A DNA stretch of 64,000 bases from positions 1 through 64,000 of the forward strand of contig CBDCWT010000030.1 in NCBI GenBank assembly GCA_965223305.1, read 5' to 3'. The translations under genes were made by a program, and so were the position numbers. Within the stretch, counting starts at the first letter, position 1; each line of letters opens with the position of its first letter. A model generated the notes under the pieces. The model had not been told where the DNA came from and ran no database searches. It saw only the letters and a program-made list of their open reading frames with translations. Below, piece by piece: positions 44,101 through 53,372 of this stretch. The stretch is from CBDCWT01 sp965223305 (GTDB lineage: Bacteria > Planctomycetota > Planctomycetia > Pirellulales > Pirellulaceae).

Positions 44101-44635
44101 CACCAAACTCTGGCGAGTTCGGCTACAACTCTGGCGAGTTCGACTACGCTCCAAATCAGCCGCTGGGCGTTAGCCGTTAGGTTTGGCCACATTCATGTCG
44201 TGACGGTTGGGTCATTATTTGGGTAACGCAGCGAAACCAAGTGTCCTCACCCGGAATCCCTAACTAGAACAGCTTGAAGCATCGTCATCCAAAATGGCCT
44301 CATAACCGAGATGTGGCTATACCTAAGCGTTAGCCCACGGTTCCCAAGCGAAACTGACGCGTGGCGTCCGGGAGGGGCTCCCCCTCTCCGACCCTTCGGG
44401 CCGACTCTCCCCGAAGGGGAGAGTGAAGAAAGACGAAATCATGCACTAAGTTGGAAGCTGCTCGACCGCCAAACTGACGTGGAAGAAACGGCTCCGCAGG
44501 AGCGTCGCCCTCCCGACGAGTTGATCGCCAACCCGACGATTGAGGTTCCCCAGCAGACCGACGCGTAGCGTCCGGGGAGGGCCCCCTCTCCGGCCCTTCG
44601 GGCCGACTCTCCCCGAAGGGAGAGTGAAGAAAAGA
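44101..44635. repeat. Nested dispersed repeats (three partial copies)
   Basis: 44101-44180 carries the TCTGGCGAGTTCGGCTAC/AATCAGCCGCTGGGCGTTAG core. 44180-44330 matches, with many changes, 59528-59690 (shared ATTCATGTCGT, TTGGGTCAT and AACCAAGT blocks). 44330-44525 is the inverted partner of 41122-41332. 44540-44635 repeats the GGGCCGACTCTCCCCGAAGG block. This fills the gap before clpB with no gene. Confidence 0.75.
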
Positions 44636-44643
44636 CTGAATCA

Positions 44644-47316
44644 CTACGCCTCGAGCGTGGCAGGCGCATCGCACGACTCGTCGCTAGCCATTGGCTCGAA
44701 GGTGAAGTCGCCGACCTGATAATCGATACGCACACCGCTCCCGGCGGAGAGAGTTCCTTTGAGCAGTTCGGTCGCCAGTGGGTTCTGAATTCGCTGCTGA
44801 ATAACCCGCTTCAGGGGCCGGGCTCCGTAGACCGGATCGTAACCCTCGGCGGCAATCGCATCCATCGCCTGCCCAGTCACGGAAAGCCCGATACCTTGCT
44901 CGTCCAGTTGTTTGGCCAGCAGATCGATCTGGATTCCGGCGATTTGCCGAATCTGCTCGCGCTCCAGCGGGTGGAAGATAATCGTTTCGTCGATTCGATT
45001 GAGGAACTCGGGTAGGAACTGAGCCTGCAGCAGCTCCAGTACCGCGCTCTGCATTTCGGCTTCTCCGCCACCTTCCTGCGAGATGCGTTGAATCACCTGA
45101 CTGCCGGTGTTGCTGGTCATCACCACGATCGTGTTGGTGAAGTCGACGGTGTTCCCATGGTTGTCGGTCAGTCGTCCATCGTCGAGCAGCTGCAGGAGCA
45201 CATTAAAGACATCTCGGTGTGCTTTCTCGATTTCGTCCAGGAGCACGACGCAGTAGGGCCGCCGCCGGACGGCCTCGGTCAGCTTTCCGCCCTCTTCATA
45301 GCCGACATAACCAGGAGGCGCCCCGATCAGCCGGCTGACGGTGTGTTTCTCCATAAACTCACTCATGTCCAGACGGACCAGGGCGTGGTCGTCGTCGAAC
45401 ATCACTTCGGCCAGCGCTTTGCAGAGCTCGGTCTTTCCCACGCCCGTCGGGCCGAGGAAGATGAAGGAGCCAATAGGGCGGCTTGGATCTTGCAAACCGC
45501 TACGGCTGCGGCGAACCGCATTGGCGACCGCCGCCACGGCTTCATCTTGACCGACCACCCGCTGGTGCAGTCGCTCTTCGAGCACGAGTAGTTTGGCGCG
45601 TTCTGTTTCCATCATGCGGGTGATTGGAATCCCCGTCCAGGCACTGACAACTTCTGCGATTTCGTTATCGGTTACCTCTTGCCGCAACAAACGCCGTTCC
45701 GGCGCCGGGCGGCTGCCGGAACCATCCTCTTCGGCGTCGATCCGCTCCTTGAACTTGCGGCGCAGCACATCGAGTTCGTAGAGCCGCTGATATTCGCCTT
45801 CGGCCACCGGCTGCCCGGTGGACTGTTTCTCCTTGATAACTGCGTCGAGTTGATTGAATTCGAGCTCGGCTTGTTCTGCTTCCTTGCGGACCTGTTGAAC
45901 GTCACCCAGCCCGAGTTTTTCGGCTTCCCATTGCTCTCGGAGGCTGGCGAGCTTGTGGTTCAGCTGCTGCATTTCCTGCTCGATTTCAACCAGCCGCTGT
46001 TGCGCGGTTTCGTCTGATTCTTCGGAGAGCTGTCGGGCGGCCAATTCGAGTTGGCGTAGCCGGCGCTGGATCTCATCGATTTCGGTGGGAACGCTCTCCA
46101 ACTCCATCGCCAACCGGCTGGCCGCTTCGTCGACAAGGTCAATCGCTTTGTCGGGCAGGAACCGATCTGTGATATAGCGTTGTGATAGGCGGGCCGCCGC
46201 CACCAAGGAGGCGTCCTTGATCTTGACACCGTGATGCGCTTCGTAACGAGGTTTCAGGCCACGCAAGATTGAAATCGTGTCCTCGATCGAGGGCTGTCCC
46301 ACATAGACTGGTTGAAAGCGTCGTTCGAGTGCCTTGTCCTTTTCAACATGCTGGCGATACTCATCCAGGGTGGTGGCACCGATACACCGCAACTCGCCGC
46401 GGGCGAGCGCGGGCTTCAACAGGTTGGCGGCATCGGCCGCGCCTTCTGCCGCACCAGCTCCGACGACAGTGTGCAACTCGTCAATAAAGAGAACGACGCT
46501 GCCGTCGGAATCCTGAACCTCGCGTAGTACCGCCTTCAGACGCTCCTCAAACTCGCCACGGAATTTGGCACCGGCAATGAGTGCTCCCATGTCGAGGGCT
46601 ACGAGCCGCTTGTTCTTGAGGCTTTGTGGCACGTCCCCTTGAACAATGCGCAGCGCGAGTCCTTCGGCAATCGCCGTCTTGCCGACCCCTGGCTCGCCGA
46701 TCAGCACCGGATTGTTCTTCGTCCGCCGAGACAGGACTTGGATCACGCGGCGGATTTCGCTATCTCGGCCGATAACCGGATCCAGATTCCCTCGCGTGGC
46801 TTGCTCGACCAGATCGATCCCGTACCGCTCGAGAGCCTGGTACTTCTCCTCAGGATTTTGGTCGGCCACCCTGGAGCTGCCGCGAACTGCCTTGAGGGCC
46901 GCGAGCAAGTCCCGCTCCCGCACGCCATTCAGCTGCAGGACCTGTTGAGCAGGGCTCTCGGTCTTCGTCAGCGCCACGAGCAGGTGCTCGGTGGAGACGT
47001 AGTCGTCCTTCATCTCCAGCGCCTCGCGCGCGCTGGCTTCAAGAACCGCTCTTAGCTGGGGACTTACTTGTGGGTCACCACCGCCGGAGACCTTCGGTAG
47101 CCGCTCGAGCTCGGACTCGATCAACTCGGCCAACTGGTCCCGATTCGTCCCAATGCGGTCGATGATCGGCCGGACGATACCATCGGTTTCCGCAAGCATG
47201 GCAGCGAGCAGATGGAGGGTATCGACCTGCGGATGGCTTCGCTCGCGGGCGAGCGACTGAGCTGCAGCGACCGCCTCCTGAGCTTTGATCGTCAGTTTTT
47301 CAAAACGGAAAGTCAT
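44644..47316 (-). CDS. clpB: ClpB disaggregase
   Basis: 890 residues. Clp N domain, first AAA with Walker A GEPGVGKT at 207-214, a coiled-coil middle domain (about 405-530), and second AAA with GPTGVGKT at 622-629 and sensor and Arg-finger regions. The middle domain separates ClpB from ClpA/C. With DnaK-DnaJ-GrpE it rescues aggregated protein. It follows dnaK on the same strand after 238 bases of palindromic repeats, so cotranscription is possible. No sigma-54 site was seen directly upstream. Confidence 0.97.
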   Translation of the reverse strand: MTFRFEKLTIKAQEAVAAAQSLARERSHPQVDTLHLLAAMLAETDGIVRPIIDRIGTNRDQLAELIESELERLPKVSGGGDPQVSPQLRAVLEASAREALEMKDDYVSTEHLLVALTKTESPAQQVLQLNGVRERDLLAALKAVRGSSRVADQNPEEKYQALERYGIDLVEQATRGNLDPVIGRDSEIRRVIQVLSRRTKNNPVLIGEPGVGKTAIAEGLALRIVQGDVPQSLKNKRLVALDMGALIAGAKFRGEFEERLKAVLREVQDSDGSVVLFIDELHTVVGAGAAEGAADAANLLKPALARGELRCIGATTLDEYRQHVEKDKALERRFQPVYVGQPSIEDTISILRGLKPRYEAHHGVKIKDASLVAAARLSQRYITDRFLPDKAIDLVDEAASRLAMELESVPTEIDEIQRRLRQLELAARQLSEESDETAQQRLVEIEQEMQQLNHKLASLREQWEAEKLGLGDVQQVRKEAEQAELEFNQLDAVIKEKQSTGQPVAEGEYQRLYELDVLRRKFKERIDAEEDGSGSRPAPERRLLRQEVTDNEIAEVVSAWTGIPITRMMETERAKLLVLEERLHQRVVGQDEAVAAVANAVRRSRSGLQDPSRPIGSFIFLGPTGVGKTELCKALAEVMFDDDHALVRLDMSEFMEKHTVSRLIGAPPGYVGYEEGGKLTEAVRRRPYCVVLLDEIEKAHRDVFNVLLQLLDDGRLTDNHGNTVDFTNTIVVMTSNTGSQVIQRISQEGGGEAEMQSAVLELLQAQFLPEFLNRIDETIIFHPLEREQIRQIAGIQIDLLAKQLDEQGIGLSVTGQAMDAIAAEGYDPVYGARPLKRVIQQRIQNPLATELLKGTLSAGSGVRIDYQVGDFTFEPMASDESCDAPATLEA

Positions 47317-47434
47317 CGATGGCCCTCCTCATTTGCGACGCGCATACGGCGATCGCCAATTTGTTCAACAAGTGCAGTCAGGTCGCTAGGTCGGCACACT
47401 CTGCGTGCTGTGACCGCGATCAAGGTGGCAGGCG

Positions 47435-47553
47435 CACCCCGCCTGCGGACGGCTCACGGAGTGAGCCTGCTACTCTTGCGGACGGCTCACGCAGTGAGCC
47501 TGCCATTTTGTGGAGGTACGGCGGACGGCTCACGGAGTGAGCCTGCTACTTTG
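47435..47553. repeat. GGCTCACGGAGTGAGCC palindromic repeats between dnaK and clpB
   Basis: Three copies of a unit GCGGACGGCTCACGGAGTGA-GCCTGC-TACT(T), each with a perfect inner hairpin GGCTCAC-GGA-GTGAGCC (one copy CGCAGTG). A 'GCAGGCGCACCCCGCCTGCG' palindrome precedes them. Their place between dnaK and clpB in the same direction could affect read-through or mRNA stability. Confidence 0.8.
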
Positions 47554-47554
47554 A

Positions 47555-49501
47555 CTAGGCGTCCTTCACCTCGAACTCAGCGTCAATGGCGTCATCGTCG
47601 CCGCTGCGATCGGACTCGCCGTCGGGCTCGGCTCCGCTCTCGGGCGCGGTGGGTGCGGCGCCTGCATCGCCCGCCTTTTCGTAGATCGTCTTGCTGAACG
47701 CATGCGAGGCGGCCTCGAGCTCATCGATGGCTGACTTGAGGGCCTGGGCATCATCTTCGCCGGACCGCTCCCGTACCTTGGCAATCGCCTTCTCCAGCGG
47801 CTCTTTGTCCGAATCCTTGAGTTGCTCGGCGTGCTCATTCATGAGCTTCTCGAGCTGATAGGACATTTGCTCTCCTTGATTTCGCAAATTGGCCAACTCG
47901 ACACGCTTCTTGTCCTCTTCGGCGTTCGATTCGGCGTCGGTGCGCATCTTGTCGATCTCGCCATCCGAGAGTCCAGAAGACTGCTCGATCCGCACGGAGG
48001 CTTCCTTGTTCGTACCGAGATCTTTGGCTGAAACATTAAGGATCCCGTTCTGGTCGATGTCGAACTTGACCTCAATCTGCGGAACTCCTCGCGGGGCCGG
48101 CGGAATCCCCTCCAGGTTGAATTCACCCAACACCCGGTTGTCGTTGGCCATCGGCCGTTCACCCTGAAACACCTTCACCGTCACGCCGGTTTGGTTGTCC
48201 GCCGCAGTACTAAAGATCTTCTTCTTCTCAGCTGGGATGGTCGTATTCCGTTCGACAAGCGCTGTGAGGACACCGCCCTCCGTCTCGATTCCCAGCGTCA
48301 GGGGCGTGACATCGAGCAGCAACACATCTTTGCGATCGCCCGCCAGCACGCTGCCTTGGATCGCCGCGCCCACCGCGACCACCTCGTCAGGATTCACACC
48401 GCGATGCGGGTCCTTTCCGAAGATCTCCTTGACCGCCTGCTGCACCTTGGGCACCCGCGTCGAGCCACCAACCAGCACGACCTCGTCGATGTCGCTGGGA
48501 GAGAGCTTGGCATCCTTCAAAGCTTGCTCGACAGGACGCCGACAGCGGTCGATCAGTTTGTCGACTAGTTCCTCGAACTTGGCACGGGTAATCGTAACCT
48601 GCAAGTGCTTGGGACCGCTGCTGTCGGCCGTAATGAACGGCAAGTTGATGTCGGTTTGCGGCACGCTGCTCAGTTCTTTCTTGGCCTTTTCGCAAGCTTC
48701 CTGCAGCCGCTGCAGCGCCATCTTGTCTTCGCGCAAGTCGATCCCTTGTTCCTTCTTGAATTCTTGCGCGACGTAGTGGATGAGCTCCTCGTCAAAGTCG
48801 TCTCCACCCAAATGTGTGTCCCCGCTGGTACTGATCACCTGAAAGACACGACTTTCGCCGTCTCCGTCACTGGCGTCGGCGACCTCGAGCACTGAAACGT
48901 CGAATGTACCGCCGCCTAAGTCGAAAACGACGATTCTTTCATCGGTTTTCTTGTCCAACCCATAAGCCATGGCCGCGGCCGTGGGCTCGTTGATAATACG
49001 AGCCACTTCTAGGCCTGCGATCTGGCCGGCGTCTTTGGTTGCCTGCCGTTGCGCGTCGTTGAAATAGGCAGGCACTGTGATCACGGCCTTGTTGACCTTG
49101 TGCCCTAAATAGGACTCGGCGGCCTCTTTCAACTTTCGCAGGGTCATCGCCGAGATTTCTTGCGGGGTATGCGTCTTGTCTCCAATCTGCACCTTGACAT
49201 AGTCGTTGGCTCCCCCGACGACTTCGTAGGGGACCATCTTTTCTTCATTTTCCACTTCGCTATGACGGCGCCCCATGAAGCGTTTGATGGAGTAAACAGT
49301 CCGCGTGGGGTTCGTGACCGCTTGGCGTCGAGCGGGCTCGCCAACCAGCGTCTCCCCCTTGTCCGTGAAGGCCACGACACTGGGAGTCAGACGGTTCCCC
49401 TCTGCGTTGGGAATGACCTTCGCTTCACTGCCTTCCATCACGGCCACGACCGAATTGGTTGTTCCAAGGTCGATACCGATTATCTTCTCGCCTTGAGCCA
49501 T
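47555..49501 (-). CDS. dnaK: DnaK (Hsp70) chaperone
   Basis: 648 residues. GIDLGTTNS near residue 9, the DLGGGTFDVS phosphate loop, VLVGGSTRVPKVQ and the EVGGVLT-like ETEGGVLT start of the substrate domain are all present. The C-terminal tail is acidic and Ala-rich, ending AEFEVKDA. It is the ATP-driven folding chaperone that works with the DnaJ/GrpE in this window. RBS AAGGAG lies upstream. A sigma-54-type promoter is about 130 bases upstream (49646-49632). Confidence 0.98.
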   Translation of the reverse strand: MAQGEKIIGIDLGTTNSVVAVMEGSEAKVIPNAEGNRLTPSVVAFTDKGETLVGEPARRQAVTNPTRTVYSIKRFMGRRHSEVENEEKMVPYEVVGGANDYVKVQIGDKTHTPQEISAMTLRKLKEAAESYLGHKVNKAVITVPAYFNDAQRQATKDAGQIAGLEVARIINEPTAAAMAYGLDKKTDERIVVFDLGGGTFDVSVLEVADASDGDGESRVFQVISTSGDTHLGGDDFDEELIHYVAQEFKKEQGIDLREDKMALQRLQEACEKAKKELSSVPQTDINLPFITADSSGPKHLQVTITRAKFEELVDKLIDRCRRPVEQALKDAKLSPSDIDEVVLVGGSTRVPKVQQAVKEIFGKDPHRGVNPDEVVAVGAAIQGSVLAGDRKDVLLLDVTPLTLGIETEGGVLTALVERNTTIPAEKKKIFSTAADNQTGVTVKVFQGERPMANDNRVLGEFNLEGIPPAPRGVPQIEVKFDIDQNGILNVSAKDLGTNKEASVRIEQSSGLSDGEIDKMRTDAESNAEEDKKRVELANLRNQGEQMSYQLEKLMNEHAEQLKDSDKEPLEKAIAKVRERSGEDDAQALKSAIDELEAASHAFSKTIYEKAGDAGAAPTAPESGAEPDGESDRSGDDDAIDAEFEVKDA

Positions 49502-49967
49502 CGTGTGCTCCTTGTGTCTTTACTGCCTATTGACTGCATTTTTCCGAATATTGTTTTCGAATCGGGGCCCTGTTCGGCAGCCCATCCGTTTTCATCCGAC
49601 AGGCAAAGTCGCCCTGGCCTCCTCCAGAATTGCAAAGGTCATGCCAGACGACGAAGCATCCTCGGAAACGGTGCGTAAATTCTTACAATCACGTCTTTTA
49701 CAGACAAGCCCGAATTGTCGGCCGATGGCGGCTGGGCGGGCGGCAGCAGGTCAGCTGCCATTTTGGCATCTATTGAGCTCCCACGTCTGCAGGCAAATTG
49801 ACACCTCTAAGCCGCCCAGTTACAAGAAGCAGTAGTCCCCTCGGCGGCGCGTTTTGTCAGTCAGCTGGGGTGGGTCCAACCCGCCTTGACCAAGCGACGA
49901 GAAGAGGGGAGGGGACGCGAACTGGCTCAAGCGTTACGAGTGACGACCCGAATGAGAGCCGCTGCCG
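49502..49967. other. Divergent dnaK-pheA regulatory region
   Basis: 466 non-coding bases. They include the sigma-54-type dnaK promoter at 49632-49646 (minus strand). Upstream of it is an inverted pair GACAA-N8-TTGTC at 49703-49720, a possible activator site. The pheA promoter is not evident. Confidence 0.5.
49632..49646 (-). promoter_or_regulatory. Sigma-54 (-24/-12) promoter of dnaK
   Basis: On the minus strand TGGCATG-ACCT-TTGC followed by A fits TGGCAYR-N4-TTGCW exactly. Transcription would start near 49620, about 120 bases before the dnaK ATG. Confidence 0.8.
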
Positions 49968-51089
49968 ATGGCCAAGAAAAAGTCTGCGGCGAGGAAACGA
50001 CCGACCAGTGCAAGAGCCAGCTCGCCTAAGCAGCTCCAACGGCAGCTGGAACGCGCCGACAAGGCACTGTTGAAGGCGCTTAATGCACGCGCCAAGCTGG
50101 CTCAGCAACTCGCAAAGGCTCGGCTTGCCAACGACGAGCCAGCCTACGATCCGGCCGCCGAGCAGCAGCTCTTGCAGTGGATCACTCAGGAGAGCAAAGG
50201 GCCGCTGGCCGAAGACGCTCTTCGGGCAATCTTTCGAGAAATGCTCAGCGGATCCCGGGCGCTGTTCCGCCCCCTGCGTGTGGCGTTCTTAGGGCCCCAG
50301 TACAGTTTCAGTTACCTGGCCGCAATCGAGCGTTTCGGCAGCAGTGCCAAGTTGGCTCCGGTGGCCACGATCGCCGCGGTTTTCGAAGAATTGAACCGCG
50401 GACATGCCGACTTCGGTGTCGTGCCTCTGGAGAACTCGACCGATGGCCGAGTGGCCGACACTCTGGACATGTTCGCTCGCTTGCCGGTACGAATCTGCGG
50501 AGAAGTCCAACTCCGAATCCACCACAACCTACTGGCCCGATGTCCCCGAGACGAGATCCAGGAGGTCTACAGCAAGCCGCAAGCGCTGTCCCAGTGCCGT
50601 GATTGGCTGGCACACCACCTGCCGTGGGTACGTACTGTCGAGATGACAAGCACCACTGCAGCTGCTCAGCTGGCCGGTGGCAAACAGGGGGCCGCCGCCA
50701 TCGCCAGTTTGCTGGCTGCTGCCAATTATGGGCTCGACGTTGTGGCGGCCAACATCGAAGACAACCAACACAACGTGACTCGTTTCGCGGTGATCGGCGG
50801 GGATACCGCGTCCAGAACTGGCCGAGATAAGACGGCCCTGATGTTCGAGATTGCGCATCAGCCGGGGGCTTTGGCCGATGTCATGGCGGTGTTCAAACGG
50901 GCACGACTGAATCTGACTTGGATTGAGTCCTTCCCTTTGGCGGGAAGCCAGAGCGAGTATCTGTTCTTTGTCGAAGCGGATGGCCACGAGCGCGACGCCA
51001 GACTGCGACGCGCGTTGGAAGCGTTGGGCCGCAAGACCGTGCGTCTGGAAGTCCTCGGCTCGTATGCGAAAACCGAGCCTGTGGGTTAG
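49968..51089 (+). CDS. pheA: Prephenate dehydratase with N-terminal chorismate-mutase-like region (P-protein)
   Basis: 373 residues. A basic tail and an AroQ-like helical region at about 20-95, prephenate dehydratase at about 103-280 (RVAFLGPQYSFSYLAAIERFG, FGVVPLENSTDGRV, and NVTRFAVIG, the active-site TRF), then an ACT domain (LADVMAVFKRARLNLTWIESFP). Converts chorismate and prephenate to phenylpyruvate for phenylalanine synthesis; the ESFP motif (ESRP in most) belongs to the Phe-sensing ACT domain. The mutase region is less certain than the dehydratase. Confidence 0.9.
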   Translation: MAKKKSAARKRPTSARASSPKQLQRQLERADKALLKALNARAKLAQQLAKARLANDEPAYDPAAEQQLLQWITQESKGPLAEDALRAIFREMLSGSRALFRPLRVAFLGPQYSFSYLAAIERFGSSAKLAPVATIAAVFEELNRGHADFGVVPLENSTDGRVADTLDMFARLPVRICGEVQLRIHHNLLARCPRDEIQEVYSKPQALSQCRDWLAHHLPWVRTVEMTSTTAAAQLAGGKQGAAAIASLLAAANYGLDVVAANIEDNQHNVTRFAVIGGDTASRTGRDKTALMFEIAHQPGALADVMAVFKRARLNLTWIESFPLAGSQSEYLFFVEADGHERDARLRRALEALGRKTVRLEVLGSYAKTEPVG

Positions 51090-51169
51090 CAGTCGGCGCG
51101 GTGCGACGGGCTGCGCAACTCAGGACTTTCCCCGACGGGTCCACCGCTGACTCGCCAACGGTAGCCGAA

Positions 51170-51345
51170 CTCGAGTAGCCGAACTCGCCAGAGTTTGGCC
51201 GAACTAAGCAGAGTTTGGCGCACCGCCGCGTCGTCCAAAATTGTGGCGAACGCGGCAGGCCAAACTCTGGCGAGTTCGGCTACAACAATTCTGGCGAGTT
51301 CGGCTACGGCAAATCTGGCGAATTCGGTTACGACAGGTTCCTCAA
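51170..51345. repeat. Clustered TCTGGCGAGTTCGGCTAC repeats in both orientations
   Basis: GTAGCCGAACTCGCCAGAGT units (left half) face ACTCTGGCGAGTTCGGCTAC units (right half, three direct copies), so the block can fold back. It fills the pheA-rpmF gap up to the rpmF promoter. Confidence 0.8.
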
Positions 51346-51374
51346 CGGCGTCGGCCGCCCGCCCCCCCCTCGCC

Positions 51375-51404
51375 TTGACACTCGGGCTCGCGATGACCTA
51401 TCAT
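51375..51404 (+). promoter_or_regulatory. Sigma-70-type promoter of rpmF-fabD
   Basis: TTGACA at 51375-51380 and TATCAT at 51399-51404, 18 bases apart. It lies 85 bases before rpmF. Confidence 0.6.
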
Positions 51405-51488
51405 CGAAGGCTTTTACACCGGCAAAGTTAGGCGTCCCGCACGCCGAATAAACTTGGCGAATCGCACCCAATCAGAAGTGAGCTGGCG

Positions 51489-51677
51489 ATGGCGGTCCCG
51501 AAACGCAAACACTCCAATTCGCGAACCGGCAAACGCCGGTCGCACGATGGCGTTAACTCGAAACAGCTGTCGTTTTGTCCCAAGTGCAGTTCAGCTGTGC
51601 CGACTCACGCCGTCTGTCCGAACTGTGGCTACTACATGGGTCGGACCGTCGTCGAGACCGGAGAGTCCGCGTCTTGA
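51489..51677 (+). CDS. rpmF: Ribosomal protein L32
   Basis: 62 residues: MAVPKRKHSNSRTGKRRS and the zinc ribbon CPKC ... CPNCGYYMGR are the L32 signature (four-Cys form). It belongs to the large ribosomal subunit. Its stop overlaps the fabD start (TTGA). rpmF heading a fatty-acid synthesis operon is the common bacterial order. Confidence 0.96.
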   Translation: MAVPKRKHSNSRTGKRRSHDGVNSKQLSFCPKCSSAVPTHAVCPNCGYYMGRTVVETGESAS

Positions 51678-52585
51678 GCAAGATCGCGTTTCTTTTTCCG
51701 GGTCAAGGTGCCCAGCAAGTTGGCATGGGCCGGCAGGCCTTCGATAGCTCGCCCGCCGTCCGCGAGATGTTCGACCGCGCCAACGAGTTGCTAGGCTACG
51801 ACCTTGCTGAGCTGTGTTTTGAAGGCCCAGCTGACGACTTGAACTCCACAGTTCACAGCCAACCTGCGCTGTTTGTCTGCAGCTTGGCCGGACTGCAGGT
51901 GTTGCGGGAACAGTCTCCCGACGCAGTGGAAGGCTGCGAGTTGGTAGCGGGGCTGAGCCTCGGCGAATACACCGCGATCGTTTGCGCAGGCGTGTTGGAT
52001 TTTGAGACCGGCCTCACGATTGTGAAGCAGCGCGGGTTGGCGATGCAGGCGGCGTCGGATGCGGCGCCGAGCGGCATGGTCACCGTGATTGGCTTGGAGT
52101 CCGACCGGCTGCAACAGGTGATCGAGCAGACACGCGAGCAGGACGAAATCCTGCAGATCGCCAACTATCTCTGCGCAGGCACGTTGGTGGTATCTGGAGC
52201 CCAAGCCGCTTGCCAGCGGCTGGAAAGCGCGGCGCTCGCGGCCGGGGCAATGAAGGTCGTGCCGATTGCCGTCTCTGGTGCCTTTCACACACCCTACATG
52301 CAGCCAGCCATCGAGCCTTTGGAGCGCGCCATCCGCGCAGCGCCCTTTGCCAAACCGCGAATCCCGGTCGTCTTGAACGTGGACGCGCAGCCCCACAGTG
52401 ACCCGGAGAGCATTCGCGAGCGACTCATCCAGCAGGTTGTCTCGCCGGTGCAGTGGGAGCAAACCTTGCGGCACCTACTGGACGCAGGTTGCGACCGTTT
52501 CTACGAGGTCGGTCCCGGGCGTGTCCTACGTGGATTGCTCAAGAGAGTAAGCCGCAAGGTGCCTTGTGAGAGCGTCACCGTCTAA
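51674..52585 (+). CDS. fabD: Malonyl-CoA:ACP transacylase
   Basis: 303 residues. FLFPGQGAQQVGMGR opens the domain. The nucleophile Ser95 is in GLSLGEYTA; the residue before it is Leu where most FabD have His (GHSLGE). The active-site His is in SGAFHTPYM and GPGRVLRGLL is at the end. It charges ACP with malonate. The TTG start at 51674 overlaps the rpmF stop, and an alternative upstream frame overlaps rpmF. Confidence 0.95.
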   Translation: MSKIAFLFPGQGAQQVGMGRQAFDSSPAVREMFDRANELLGYDLAELCFEGPADDLNSTVHSQPALFVCSLAGLQVLREQSPDAVEGCELVAGLSLGEYTAIVCAGVLDFETGLTIVKQRGLAMQAASDAAPSGMVTVIGLESDRLQQVIEQTREQDEILQIANYLCAGTLVVSGAQAACQRLESAALAAGAMKVVPIAVSGAFHTPYMQPAIEPLERAIRAAPFAKPRIPVVLNVDAQPHSDPESIRERLIQQVVSPVQWEQTLRHLLDAGCDRFYEVGPGRVLRGLLKRVSRKVPCESVTV

Positions 52586-52607
52586 CTGTCAAATACGAGT
52601 CTGAGCC

Positions 52608-53372
52608 ATGCCGGAATCTGCCTTGCTGAATGCCGACCTTTCGGGACAGGTGGCGCTTGTGACGGGTGCATCACAGGGGCTTGGCCGAGCCATTGCCGCC
52701 GAGCTGGCCCGCAACGGGGCCAAGGTCGCCTGCATCGCCCGCAACGCGGATAAGCTGGCCGAGGTCACGCAGTCGATCGAGGAAGCCGGCGGCGAGGCCG
52801 CAGCGATGAGCTGCGATGTCCGTGACCGTGATCGGGTCGAACAGGTCGTGGACGATGTCTTGGAGAGATGGGAGCGGTTGGACATCCTGGTCAATAACGC
52901 CGGTGTGACTCGAGACACGCTGCTACCGCGGATGTCTGACGACGAATGGGACGATGTACTCAGCACCAATTTACGCGGCCCATTCCTCTTCATGCGGGCC
53001 GCCTCGCGGCACATGATGCGCGTGCGCTACGGGCGAGTCATCAACATTTCCAGCGTTTCTGGATTGATCGGCAACCCGGGCCAGGCCAATTACTCGGCAT
53101 CGAAAGCGGGAATCATCGGGTTGACCCGCAGCCTGAGCCGCGAGCTGGCGGGGCGAAAAGTGACCGCGAACGTGATTGCTCCGGGGTTCATCGAGAGCGA
53201 AATGACCAGTACTCTGGGTGACGCCCTGTTGGTCGAGGCCAAGAAGAGGATCCCCGCCAAGCGGCTCGGCACCGCTCAGGAGGTCGCCAATGCCGTGCTG
53301 TTCCTGGCCAGCCCAGCGGCGGCCTACATCACCGGAACCGTGCTCACCGTCGACGGTGGGATGACCGGTTAG
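52608..53372 (+). CDS. fabG: 3-oxoacyl-ACP reductase
   Basis: 254 residues. Classical SDR: GASQGLG cofactor loop (20-26), NNAG at 96-99, and catalytic Ser149, Tyr162 and Lys166 (YSASK). The C-terminus YITGTVLTVDGGM is FabG-typical. It makes the NADPH-dependent reduction in fatty acid elongation. It starts 22 bases after fabD. Confidence 0.94.
   Translation: MPESALLNADLSGQVALVTGASQGLGRAIAAELARNGAKVACIARNADKLAEVTQSIEEAGGEAAAMSCDVRDRDRVEQVVDDVLERWERLDILVNNAGVTRDTLLPRMSDDEWDDVLSTNLRGPFLFMRAASRHMMRVRYGRVINISSVSGLIGNPGQANYSASKAGIIGLTRSLSRELAGRKVTANVIAPGFIESEMTSTLGDALLVEAKKRIPAKRLGTAQEVANAVLFLASPAAAYITGTVLTVDGGMTG

Noticed and set aside
47317..47434. A sigma-54 site for clpB
   Set aside because: No GG-N10-GC pair with the right flanking bases was found in the clpB upstream region.
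37432..49700. CIRCE (TTAGCACTC-N9-GAGTGCTAA) sites
   Set aside because: Looked for upstream of groES, groEL and dnaK and not found.
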